Shown here: piece after piece, positions 1 through 5,340 of the stretch | How the letters are laid out: each line of letters begins with the position of its first letter | Numbering within the stretch: position 1 is the first letter of the stretch | Assembly (NCBI GenBank): GCA_021443605.1 | Contig: JABUTQ010000162.1 | Span: 1 to 5,340, forward strand | DNA: 5,340 nt | Source: Bacteroidales bacterium | Lineage (GTDB): Bacteria > Bacteroidota > Bacteroidia > Bacteroidales > UBA932 | Direction of reading: 5' to 3' | Position numbers and translations under genes: made by a program | The notes under the pieces: generated by a model | Database searches by the model: none | What the model was told of the DNA's origin: nothing | What the model saw: only the letters and a program-made list of their open reading frames with translations

Positions 1-12
1 CCGAAAAACAAC

Positions 13-39
13 CGTCATCCTGAGCGAAGCGAAGGATCT
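13..39 (+). repeat. REP-like hairpin repeat, solitary copy
   Basis: This 27-bp copy starts with CGTC, then outer stem ATCCT (17-21), GA, inner stem GC, loop GAA, inner stem GC, GA, outer stem AGGAT (33-37) and CT. It is the simplest and shortest of six copies in the window; the other five are inside mfd. It lies 33 bp upstream of the ATG at 73, between that gene and whatever precedes it. Motifs of this GTCATCCTGAG...GAAGGATCT type are recurrent dispersed repeats in many bacterial genomes (general knowledge). Whether it affects the downstream gene is not visible from sequence. Confidence 0.85.
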
Positions 40-72
40 CACGGAAAAAGAAGTAATACTAATAAACTCAAT

Positions 73-1167
73 ATGAAAAAACTTATACTACTTGCACTTT
101 TACTGATAGCCCCAATGGCATCAGACGCCTGCACATCTGCAATCTTTACCGGCAAAGTGACTCAGAGCGGCCGCCCCATAATGTGGAAAAACCGCGACAC
201 CGGCGAGCTCAACAACAGAGTCGACAAAATCTTGGCAAACCCTGCAAAAGGGATAAAATACACCTTCATTGCCCTTGTAAACAGCACGCAAGCAGCTGAA
301 AGAGAGGCCTGGAGCGGCACAAACGAGAAAGGTTTCTCGATAATGAATACCGCTTCTTACAATCTTCAGGATCCTAACGATAAAACTCCTGAAAATACAA
401 TGGACGGAGAAGGGAGCGTAATGTTCAAGGCACTTGCCACTTGCGCCACCTTGAAAGATTTCGAGAAGATGCTCGACAAGATGCAAAAGCCTTTTCATGT
501 TGAGACAAACTTTGGAGTGATTGACGCCGAAGGGGGAGCTGCATATTACGAAGTGAACAACTATGGCTGGACAAAGCTGGATGCAAACGATCCAAAGATT
601 GCCCCCCAAGGATATATCGTTTATACAAACCACTCATTTACAGGTCGTTTGGACGAAGGAATGGGATATATCAGATACAACAACGCAAAAGACAATATCT
701 CAAGCTTCTTAGGCCGTGGCGGCAAGATTACACCAAAATGGGTAATGAACAATCTTTCAAGAAGTTACTATCATTCTCTCCTTGGTATTGACCTTGCAAA
801 GAATCCCGAATTGGCCCCTAACGGCTGGTATATAGATCAGGATTTTATCCCGCGTCGCAGCACTTCTGCCGTAACAATCGTGGAAGGAATCTACCCTGGC
901 GATAAACTTGAAGATATAACCACTTGGGTTGCAATTGGTTATCCTCCTATTTCAATGATTAATCCCGTTAAAGTGGGGGAGGAAATTCCCGAAGGGTTGC
1001 GCAGAATTAGTGAAGACGATATGACTTGCACCCTCTGCAACCAATCTCTCGAAATCAAGAAGCAGATTTTCCCCATTTCTCGCGGAAACGGAAAATATTA
1101 TTTCAACCTCAAGAAAACTTTAGAAGTGATGCGCGAAATCCGCATCTTGGAAGAAAAAATCTGGTAA
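73..1167 (+). CDS. Secreted C45-like Ntn amidohydrolase/acyltransferase
   Basis: This 364-residue protein resembles the acyl-CoA:6-aminopenicillanate acyltransferase / C45 peptidase-like group of N-terminal nucleophile hydrolases, which cleave linear amide bonds or transfer acyl groups. Residues 1-19 form a signal peptide (KK, a Leu-rich core, then ASDA), placing Cys20 at the mature N-terminus as the expected nucleophile. CTSAIF at 20-25 is followed by GRPIMWKNRDTG (33-44), whose N40-R41-D42 matches the conserved substrate/oxyanion region of such enzymes. A later segment, GTNEKGFSIMNTASYN, is also typical. A CxxC pair (C319, C322) lies near the C-terminus. The ATG at 73 is chosen because it begins the signal peptide; the frame is also open upstream through the repeat, and no Shine-Dalgarno is seen. 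The substrate is unknown. A choloylglycine-hydrolase (C59) relative is a less likely alternative. mfd follows after 10 bp. Confidence 0.82.
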   Translation: MKKLILLALLLIAPMASDACTSAIFTGKVTQSGRPIMWKNRDTGELNNRVDKILANPAKGIKYTFIALVNSTQAAEREAWSGTNEKGFSIMNTASYNLQDPNDKTPENTMDGEGSVMFKALATCATLKDFEKMLDKMQKPFHVETNFGVIDAEGGAAYYEVNNYGWTKLDANDPKIAPQGYIVYTNHSFTGRLDEGMGYIRYNNAKDNISSFLGRGGKITPKWVMNNLSRSYYHSLLGIDLAKNPELAPNGWYIDQDFIPRRSTSAVTIVEGIYPGDKLEDITTWVAIGYPPISMINPVKVGEEIPEGLRRISEDDMTCTLCNQSLEIKKQIFPISRGNGKYYFNLKKTLEVMREIRILEEKIW

Positions 1168-1177
1168 ATATCTCTAA

Positions 1178-4100
1178 ATGAGCGAATTTTATAGTAATCC
1201 CGGAAGTTATAAAGTAATAAAGACTGTTTCGGCCGTTGCAAAACGGGACGAAACAGCAGTTTACCTGATAAAGTGCGCAGACAAAAAGAGCGCACTTTTT
1301 TTCGTGAGCGACCTTTACAACTTCTTCGATGAAAAATGTGTCTATTTTCTCCCATCCACATCGGGAGATCATTCCCGTAATTCCATAAAGAGCGCCACCG
1401 AGAAGGTACAGCGCACCTCCGCCCTCGAGCAACTTCTGAAAGATATTAATTCTAAAGAAGATACCAATTTTTCACAATTCTTTGACGATTGTATTCCGGA
1501 GCCTTTGGAATCTTTGTTGGACAAAGAAAAAAATTCAGCCTATAATCCAACTATTATAGTTTCTTATCAAGAAGCAATTGATACAAAGGTAATTACAAGA
1601 AATAAGATAAAGAAAAACCGTATCAATCTAATAAAAGGGGAGAGGATAAGTTTTGACTTTCTGAAAGAATATCTCTTTGAATACAATTTCAAGAAAGTTG
1701 ATTTTGTGGGAGAACCCGGGGAATTTGCCCTTCGCGGCGGCATAATAGACGTCTTTTCGTTCAATGACAACAACCCATATCGAATAGACTTTTTTGGGGA
1801 CGAAATTGAGAGCATAAACCAGTTCGATTCAAATACCCAAAGGACAATAAAAGAGCTGGACAGCATCGATATAATGCCTGATTTATCTGAAAATAAGGAT
1901 GATACAGAGATGATTCCATTGATGGAAGCCATCTCTCCTGCAGTCAGGTTCATAGATGTCGATAAGTGCAGACAACAAGAAAATATCACTCCGCAACCCT
2001 CTTTCAACAAGAATTTTGAGATTGTATATAAAGATATATATGATAAGGAGATGGATGGATATAAAGTGTCGATACTGAGCCCAAATCCAAATCAGACATA
2101 TCGACTGCAGCAGATTTTGGAAGAGAAGGGTGGAGACGTCCATCCAGATTTTATCCCAATTTCGCTCAACGAAGGATTTATAGACCACAATTCAAAAAGG
2201 TGCTATTATACTGATCATCAGATATTTGAAAGGTATTACAAAATTACCCAGAAGCGAGAGGTAAAACGGAGTGAACGCCTCACAATCAATGAATTGACTA
2301 ATTTCAACATAGGAGATTATGTTGTCCACATCAATCACGGGGTGGGGCAGTTTGGAGGTCTTGTCAAAAAGAATGTCAATGGCAAGATACAGGAGGTGAT
2401 AAAGATAATCTACCGAGACGGGGACATAGTGTTCGTCTCAATTCACGGCATCCACAAGATAAGCAAATACAAATCGCGAGACGGAGAGCCACCGAAAATA
2501 TACAAGCTTGGCAGCAAGGCTTGGGACAACCTCAAAGAGACCACCAAGAAAAAAGTAAAGGATATCGCAAAAGACCTTATCCGTCTCTACAGCGAACGGC
2601 AAAATACAAACGGATATGCCTTTAGCAGAGACAATTACCTGCTTCGTGAGCTTGAAGCGTCGTTTATGTACGAAGACACTCCGGACCAACATAAGGCCAT
2701 AGAGAGCGTGAAGGCCGATATGGAGAGCATCCACCCGATGGATCGACTTGTGTGCGGAGATGTCGGTTTTGGAAAGACGGAAGTGGCTGTGCGTGCGGCA
2801 TTTAAGGCTGTGTGTGACGGCAAGCAGGTGGCTGTTCTTGTCCCCACAACCATTCTCGCCCTGCAACACTATCAGACATTTTCTGCAAGAATGAGCAATC
2901 TCCCTTGCAAGATAGAGTACGTGAGCCGTCTTAAAACCGCCAAAGAGATAAAACAGATAGAGCTCAATGTCCTTTCCGGCAAGACAGATATCCTAATAGG
3001 AACTCATAAAATTTTAGGTAAAAGCTTCGAATTCAAAGACTTGGGACTATTGATAATTGATGAAGAGCAAAAATTCGGAGTATCCGCCAAAGAACGGCTG
3101 CGCCAACTGAAAACTTCTGTCGATACCCTCACCCTCACTGCCACCCCTATTCCCCGCACTCTCCAGTTTTCGCTGCTCGGTGCCCGCGACCTCTCAATAA
3201 TAAACACCCCGCCACCGAACAGACTCCCTGTTTATACGGAAGTTATTGATTTTCAGGATGAACTGATAAAAGAAATCATAGAAAGCGAAATCGAAAGGGG
3301 AGGGCAGGTCTATTTCGTCCACAACCGCGTGGATGACATTTATGGTATAGAAGGGAAGATAAGAAGTCTATGTCCCGATGCCCGCACTTGTGTGGCGCAC
3401 GGCCAGATGGATGCCAAACTTCTGGAAAACAAGATAATAGAGTTTATAGATGGCGATTATGATGTGTTGATAAGCACCACTATAATAGAAAACGGGATAG
3501 ATATTCCGAACGCCAATACGATGATAATTGACAGTGCCCACCACTTTGGACTATCTGATTTACACCAACTTAGGGGTAGGGTAGGGCGCTCCAATGTCAA
3601 GGCATACTGCTATTTGATTGTCCCTTCCGTGGATGTGCTTTCAGATGATGCCCGCCGCCGCTTAAATGCGATAGAGACTTTCAGCGAACTTGGAAGCGGC
3701 TTCAATATCGCTATGCAGGATTTGGATATTCGTGGTGCAGGAAATCTCCTCGGTGCCGAGCAGAGCGGCTTTATTGCCGATATGGGTTTTGAAACGTACC
3801 AGAAGATCCTCGCCGAGGCCATGGCCGAAATTCAGGCAGAGCTCTTCTGTTATCCTGAAGAGGGCCGTCATCCTGAGGGAGCGCAGCGACCGAAGGATCT
3901 CCCTGAAAACACCGGAACCACCAATCCGAAAGATTCTTCGCATCCGCTCAGAATGACGTCTGAGCCCCCCCGTCATCCTGAGGCACAGCCGAAGGATCTC
4001 CCTGAAAACACCGGAACCACTAATCCGAAAGATTCTTCGCATCCGCTCAGAATGACGTCTGAGCCCCCTCGTCATTCTGAGGGCGTAGCCCGAAGAATCT

Positions 4101-4567
4101 CCCCGAACCTCCCTTATGTCTCTGACTGCCAGATAGAAACCGATATGGAAGCCCTCATCCCTGACTCCTATCTCAATGTCATATCCGAAAAGATTCGCCT
4201 CTATAAAGAGCTCGACTCAATGAAAGACGAAACCCAGCTCGCAGACTTTGCCGCCGAAATGCAAGACCGCTTCGGCCCCATCCCCAAACCCCTCGAAGAG
4301 CTGATGAACATAGTCCGCCTCAGAACCGTGGCAGTAAAAATTGCTATTGACCGTATCGTATTGAGAGACAGTAAGATGTATGCCTATTTCGTTGCAGATC
4401 AAGAACATCCTTTCTACGAAAGCGACACCTTCACCAATATCCTTTCTGTCCTCCAGAAAGACCAAAAAAATTACTTTCTCCAGGAAAAGAACAACAAACT
4501 CTCAATCACCTGCTCCGGTGTCCGCACAATCGGCGATGCCCTCCGCCTGCTGAAAAACCTCTGTTGA
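1178..4567 (+). CDS. mfd: Transcription-repair coupling factor Mfd with in-frame repeat insertion
   Basis: Mfd is a cytoplasmic ATP-driven DNA translocase that removes RNA polymerase stalled at lesions and recruits UvrA. At 1129 residues the domain order is complete. The UvrB-homology region includes EPGEFALRGGIIDVF (179-193) and DFFGDEIES. The RNA polymerase interaction domain begins near NIGDYVVHINHGVG (377-390). The RecG-like SF2 motor has Walker A GDVGFGKT (527-534, K533), DEEQ (628-631), TATPIPRT (654-661), a motif V region STTIIENGIDIP (766-777) and motif VI QLRGRVGR (797-804). The TRG-type segment is GSGFNIAMQDLDIRGAGN (839-856). The D7 domain runs from about 980 to the end. Residues 897 to about 976 are translated REP-like repeats, so without them the protein is near 1050 residues, slightly short for Bacteroidales, apparently at the N-terminus. 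The ATG at 1178 is the first possible start because TAA lies directly before it in frame. All motor motifs are intact, so function is likely retained. Confidence 0.97.
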   Translation: MSEFYSNPGSYKVIKTVSAVAKRDETAVYLIKCADKKSALFFVSDLYNFFDEKCVYFLPSTSGDHSRNSIKSATEKVQRTSALEQLLKDINSKEDTNFSQFFDDCIPEPLESLLDKEKNSAYNPTIIVSYQEAIDTKVITRNKIKKNRINLIKGERISFDFLKEYLFEYNFKKVDFVGEPGEFALRGGIIDVFSFNDNNPYRIDFFGDEIESINQFDSNTQRTIKELDSIDIMPDLSENKDDTEMIPLMEAISPAVRFIDVDKCRQQENITPQPSFNKNFEIVYKDIYDKEMDGYKVSILSPNPNQTYRLQQILEEKGGDVHPDFIPISLNEGFIDHNSKRCYYTDHQIFERYYKITQKREVKRSERLTINELTNFNIGDYVVHINHGVGQFGGLVKKNVNGKIQEVIKIIYRDGDIVFVSIHGIHKISKYKSRDGEPPKIYKLGSKAWDNLKETTKKKVKDIAKDLIRLYSERQNTNGYAFSRDNYLLRELEASFMYEDTPDQHKAIESVKADMESIHPMDRLVCGDVGFGKTEVAVRAAFKAVCDGKQVAVLVPTTILALQHYQTFSARMSNLPCKIEYVSRLKTAKEIKQIELNVLSGKTDILIGTHKILGKSFEFKDLGLLIIDEEQKFGVSAKERLRQLKTSVDTLTLTATPIPRTLQFSLLGARDLSIINTPPPNRLPVYTEVIDFQDELIKEIIESEIERGGQVYFVHNRVDDIYGIEGKIRSLCPDARTCVAHGQMDAKLLENKIIEFIDGDYDVLISTTIIENGIDIPNANTMIIDSAHHFGLSDLHQLRGRVGRSNVKAYCYLIVPSVDVLSDDARRRLNAIETFSELGSGFNIAMQDLDIRGAGNLLGAEQSGFIADMGFETYQKILAEAMAEIQAELFCYPEEGRHPEGAQRPKDLPENTGTTNPKDSSHPLRMTSEPPRHPEAQPKDLPENTGTTNPKDSSHPLRMTSEPPRHSEGVARRISPNLPYVSDCQIETDMEALIPDSYLNVISEKIRLYKELDSMKDETQLADFAAEMQDRFGPIPKPLEELMNIVRLRTVAVKIAIDRIVLRDSKMYAYFVADQEHPFYESDTFTNILSVLQKDQKNYFLQEKNNKLSITCSGVRTIGDALRLLKNLC
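1270..1302 (+). terminator. Terminator-like hairpin inside early mfd
   Basis: A perfect 9-bp inverted repeat, AAAGTGCGC (1270-1278) and GCGCACTTT (1290-1298), encloses an 11-nt loop and runs directly into seven T residues (1296-1302). This is the form of an intrinsic terminator on the + strand, about 90 nt into mfd (codons 31-42, encoding K C A D K K S A L F F). It could reduce read-through of the upstream gene's transcript into the rest of mfd, but the codons may produce it by chance, and translating ribosomes would disrupt it. Only the structure is seen; termination is inferred. Confidence 0.35.
3866..3900 (+). repeat. REP-like copy A1 (35 bp)
   Basis: This is the longest copy. After foot CGTC come outer stem ATCCT/AGGAT, GA/GA mismatch, stem GG/CC, a second GA/GA mismatch, stem GC/GC and loop GCA. 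The extra 6 bp relative to copy A2 amount to two codons, so the mfd frame is kept (RHPEGAQRPKDL against RHPEAQPKDL). Confidence 0.85.
3931..3958 (-). repeat. REP-like copy B1 (28 bp, inverted)
   Basis: Read on the - strand it has foot CGTC, outer stem ATTCT/AGAAT, GA/GA mismatch, inner stem GC/GC, loop GGAT and tail CT. It encodes KDSSHPLRMT in mfd. It faces copy A1 across 30 nt and backs onto copy A2 across 12 nt. Confidence 0.85.
3971..3999 (+). repeat. REP-like copy A2 (29 bp)
   Basis: Foot CGTC, outer stem ATCCT/AGGAT, GA/GA mismatch, inner stem GGC/GCC, loop ACA, tail CT. It encodes RHPEAQPKD, starting at residue 932 of Mfd. Confidence 0.85.
4030..4057 (-). repeat. REP-like copy B2 (28 bp, inverted)
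   Basis: Identical in sequence to copy B1, 99 bp upstream. With copy A3 across a 12-nt spacer it can form a long hairpin: the outer 12 bp (CGTCATTCTGAG) and the far 10 bp (CGAAGAATCT) of the two arms match exactly. Confidence 0.85.
4070..4100 (+). repeat. REP-like copy A3 (31 bp)
   Basis: Foot CGTC, outer stem ATTCT/AGAAT, GA/GA mismatch, inner stem GGGC/GCCC (the longest uninterrupted inner stem), loop GTA, tail CT. It encodes RHSEGVARRIS from residue 965. The native D7 sequence resumes almost immediately, at YVSDCQIETD (980-989). Confidence 0.85.
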
Positions 4568-4575
4568 ATCTGTTA

Positions 4576-4650
4576 AGCCGGTGCAATCGAAGAGAGTTCG
4601 TCTATTGGGAGGCCGGTGGTTTCGTATACGAATACAGATTCGAGCCCTCT
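4576..4650 (-). pseudogene. In-frame 25-codon tail after the Rpn-family stop
   Basis: Directly beyond the TAG at 4653-4651 the same frame continues for 25 codons to TAA (4575-4573). The tail reads RGLESVFVYETTGLPIDELS then SIAPA. TTGLPIDELSSI resembles the short C-terminal helix pattern (TGLSxEEIxxL) that ends many Rpn-family proteins, although the gene already ends with a similar KLSESQIALL. It may be a remnant of a longer ancestral C-terminus or of a second related copy; chance is possible for so short a stretch. Confidence 0.3.
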
Positions 4651-4663
4651 CTAAAGCAGGGCT
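4643..4663. terminator. Weak hairpin at the convergent gene ends
   Basis: AGCCCT (4643-4648) and AGGGCT (4658-4663) form a perfect 6-bp stem around a 9-nt loop spanning the stop codon of the - strand gene. On the + strand it is followed by only three T residues, and on the - strand by no T-run. It is placed where both mfd and the nuclease gene should terminate, but it is weak, so this call is tentative. No better terminator is visible between 4568 and 4650. Confidence 0.25.
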
Positions 4664-5340
4664 ATTTGTGACTCTGAAAGTTTAAGGATTCGCACCACAT
4701 CCGCAAGGGGCATACCATCGTTGATTAAAGCTCGTGCGGATTTAATGACACCTTCAATAAATCCTTCTTCTCGGCCTTCTTTGTGCCCAACATTGTAGCT
4801 GGTATCAACTATAGTTTTGTAATCTGTTTCTATTCTCATCTCTTTATAGTATTTCAGTTTCTTGTCTCTGTCAAATGCAGCAACCTCAGCGCTGTGGAAC
4901 ATCTGCTCAAACGGGCTTCCCTTAGCCTCTTGAGGGCATTCTGTCATATTGCACATATTCCACAGATAGTAAATACATCGCTCCTGGTCAGTAACGCACT
5001 CTTCCAAGCTCTCTTTCGCCTTGTCCAGCCGCACAAAGATAATGCTGATATCGTCAACCGAATGTCTCTCAGAGTAAAATTTATAACAAGATACTTCATC
5101 TTGTTCGTTGAACTCCTTTTCCATAAACTGTTTGGTCATAAAAGCCACCAAATAGACCGGCATCAAATCTTTATAAGGCCTGCCTTCTTGTAGTTTTGAC
5201 GAATAAACACGAGCGCAATAGAACAAGCATCGCTTGAAGAATGCTTCATTCTGATAGTTTTGCATCTCAACGATGAAATCACGCCCCTGCTCATCGACGC
5301 AGCGCAAATCCAGATGCACCACTTTGCTTTCAGTTGTAAT
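4651..5340 (-). CDS. Rpn-family PD-(D/E)XK nuclease/putative transposase, 5' partial
   Basis: The 229 visible codons match the Rpn (recombination-promoting nuclease, PDDEXK_2-type) family: cytoplasmic proteins related to E. coli RpnA that cut DNA and are often labelled putative transposases. Numbering from the window edge, the nuclease core is seen as D11 in VHLDLRC and E25-x-Q27 in DFIVEMQ, the family's D...ExQ signature. Further typical segments are NEAFFKRCLFYCARVYSSKL, SPFEQMFHSAEVAAFD, and the C-terminal GHKEGREEGFIEG charged stretch followed by a short helix ending LKLSESQIALL. The frame is open to the window edge (ITTESK precedes the GTG at 5322), and the family normally has some 50 or more residues before this point, so that GTG is not the true start. 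It is convergent with mfd, whose stop is 83 bp away. No terminal inverted repeats are visible. Confidence 0.88.
   Translation of the reverse strand: MTTESKVVHLDLRCVDEQGRDFIVEMQNYQNEAFFKRCLFYCARVYSSKLQEGRPYKDLMPVYLVAFMTKQFMEKEFNEQDEVSCYKFYSERHSVDDISIIFVRLDKAKESLEECVTDQERCIYYLWNMCNMTECPQEAKGSPFEQMFHSAEVAAFDRDKKLKYYKEMRIETDYKTIVDTSYNVGHKEGREEGFIEGVIKSARALINDGMPLADVVRILKLSESQIALL

Larger units (their letters stand above)
3890..4069 (+). repeat. Tandem duplication of an 81-bp segment within the array
   Basis: Positions 3890-3970 repeat at 3989-4069 with only two differences by eye (3922 C against 4021 T; 3970 C against 4069 T). The segment runs from the end of a + copy through the 30-nt spacer and the - copy to the next + copy. 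Repeat starts are 105 and 99 bp apart, both multiples of three. The near-identity of the spacers, which carry no hairpin constraint, points to recent duplication rather than separate insertions. Confidence 0.9.
3866..4100 (+). repeat. Intragenic BIME-like array of five alternating hairpin repeats
   Basis: Five copies of the 13-39 repeat lie in frame within mfd: + at 3866-3900, - at 3931-3958, + at 3971-3999, - at 4030-4057, + at 4070-4100. Spacers are regular: 30 nt after each + copy and 12 nt after each - copy. The arrangement is that of bacterial interspersed mosaic elements, where REP hairpins alternate in orientation. It is translated as a Pro-, Arg- and Ser-rich linker, residues 897-975, containing RHPEAQPKDLPENTG and KDSSHPLRMTSEPP. 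The array has no stop codon in the mfd frame, and one reverse-strand frame (3662-4075) is also open across it. Neighbouring - and + copies can pair as long hairpins with 12-nt loops in the mfd mRNA. Confidence 0.92.

Noticed and set aside
40..72. Bacteroidetes promoter (TAnnTTTG) or Shine-Dalgarno before the gene at 73
   Set aside because: No TAnnTTTG and no purine-rich site at a suitable distance could be found; TAATACT alone is too weak to call.
115..132. Lipobox before Cys20 of the first gene
   Set aside because: ASDAC lacks the Leu/Val-type residue at -3 and has Asp at -2; an exposed catalytic Cys fits the Ntn-hydrolase family better.
121..633. Long antisense open frames over the first gene, mfd and the nuclease gene
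   Set aside because: They overlap genes with clear family motifs, have no recognisable protein features, and look like shadows of coding bias.
3866..4100. CRISPR-like regular repeat and spacer pattern
   Set aside because: The repeats alternate in orientation, the 30-nt spacers are nearly identical rather than unique, and the array is translated as part of mfd.
3866..4100. Frameshift or pseudogenisation of mfd by the insertion
   Set aside because: The frame is continuous from 1178 to 4567 and typical D7 sequence follows the array.
4621..4632. Perfect 12-bp palindrome TTCGTATACGAA between the convergent genes
   Set aside because: About one such palindrome is expected by chance in a window this size, and no promoter or second half-site accompanies it.
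4566..4641. 8-bp inverted repeat GAATCTGT/ACAGATTC around the intergenic region, and direct repeat GCCGGTG at 4577 and 4612
   Set aside because: The arms are short and 60 nt apart and match no known element ends; there is no target-site duplication or transposase signature to support a mobile-element boundary.
5320..5322. GTG as the start of the Rpn-family gene
   Set aside because: The frame is open upstream to the window edge and the nuclease core begins only four residues later, so the N-terminal part must lie beyond 5340.

Overview
The window most resembles a chromosomal segment from a Bacteroidota (probably Bacteroidales) genome. The Mfd protein reads like Bacteroidales Mfd, the other two genes belong to families common in that group, and no clear Shine-Dalgarno precedes either complete gene, as is usual there. 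This assignment rests on reading the proteins, not on a database search.

Layout: (i) 13-39, one copy of a short REP-like hairpin repeat; (ii) 73-1167 (+), a secreted N-terminal-nucleophile amidohydrolase of the C45/acyltransferase type with a signal peptide ending just before Cys20; (iii) 1178-4567 (+), mfd, the transcription-repair coupling factor, starting 10 bp after the previous stop and probably co-transcribed with it; (iv) 4568-4650, a convergent intergenic stretch with a small hairpin and an in-frame 25-codon extension of the next gene; (v) 4651-5340 (-), an Rpn-family PD-(D/E)XK nuclease/putative transposase whose 5' end lies outside the window.

The outstanding feature is inside mfd. 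Five more copies of the repeat seen at 13-39 lie in alternating orientation at 3866-4100, in frame, within the linker between the translocase module and the C-terminal D7 domain. They add about 80 residues without breaking the gene. Every copy, read in its own orientation, has the same architecture: constant CGTC foot, 5-bp outer stem, GA/GA tandem mismatch, inner stem of variable length, small loop, then the mirror of these and CT. Both stems vary between copies by paired changes (ATCCT/AGGAT versus ATTCT/AGAAT; GC/GC, GG/CC, GGC/GCC, GGGC/GCCC). This covariation within one window indicates that the hairpin is the selected or mobilised unit, as in REP/BIME elements. Its position in a coding sequence parallels Rickettsia palindromic elements.

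The three genes are not obviously linked in function. A periplasmic or secreted amidase precedes a cytoplasmic DNA-repair translocase, and the nuclease gene is transcribed toward them.
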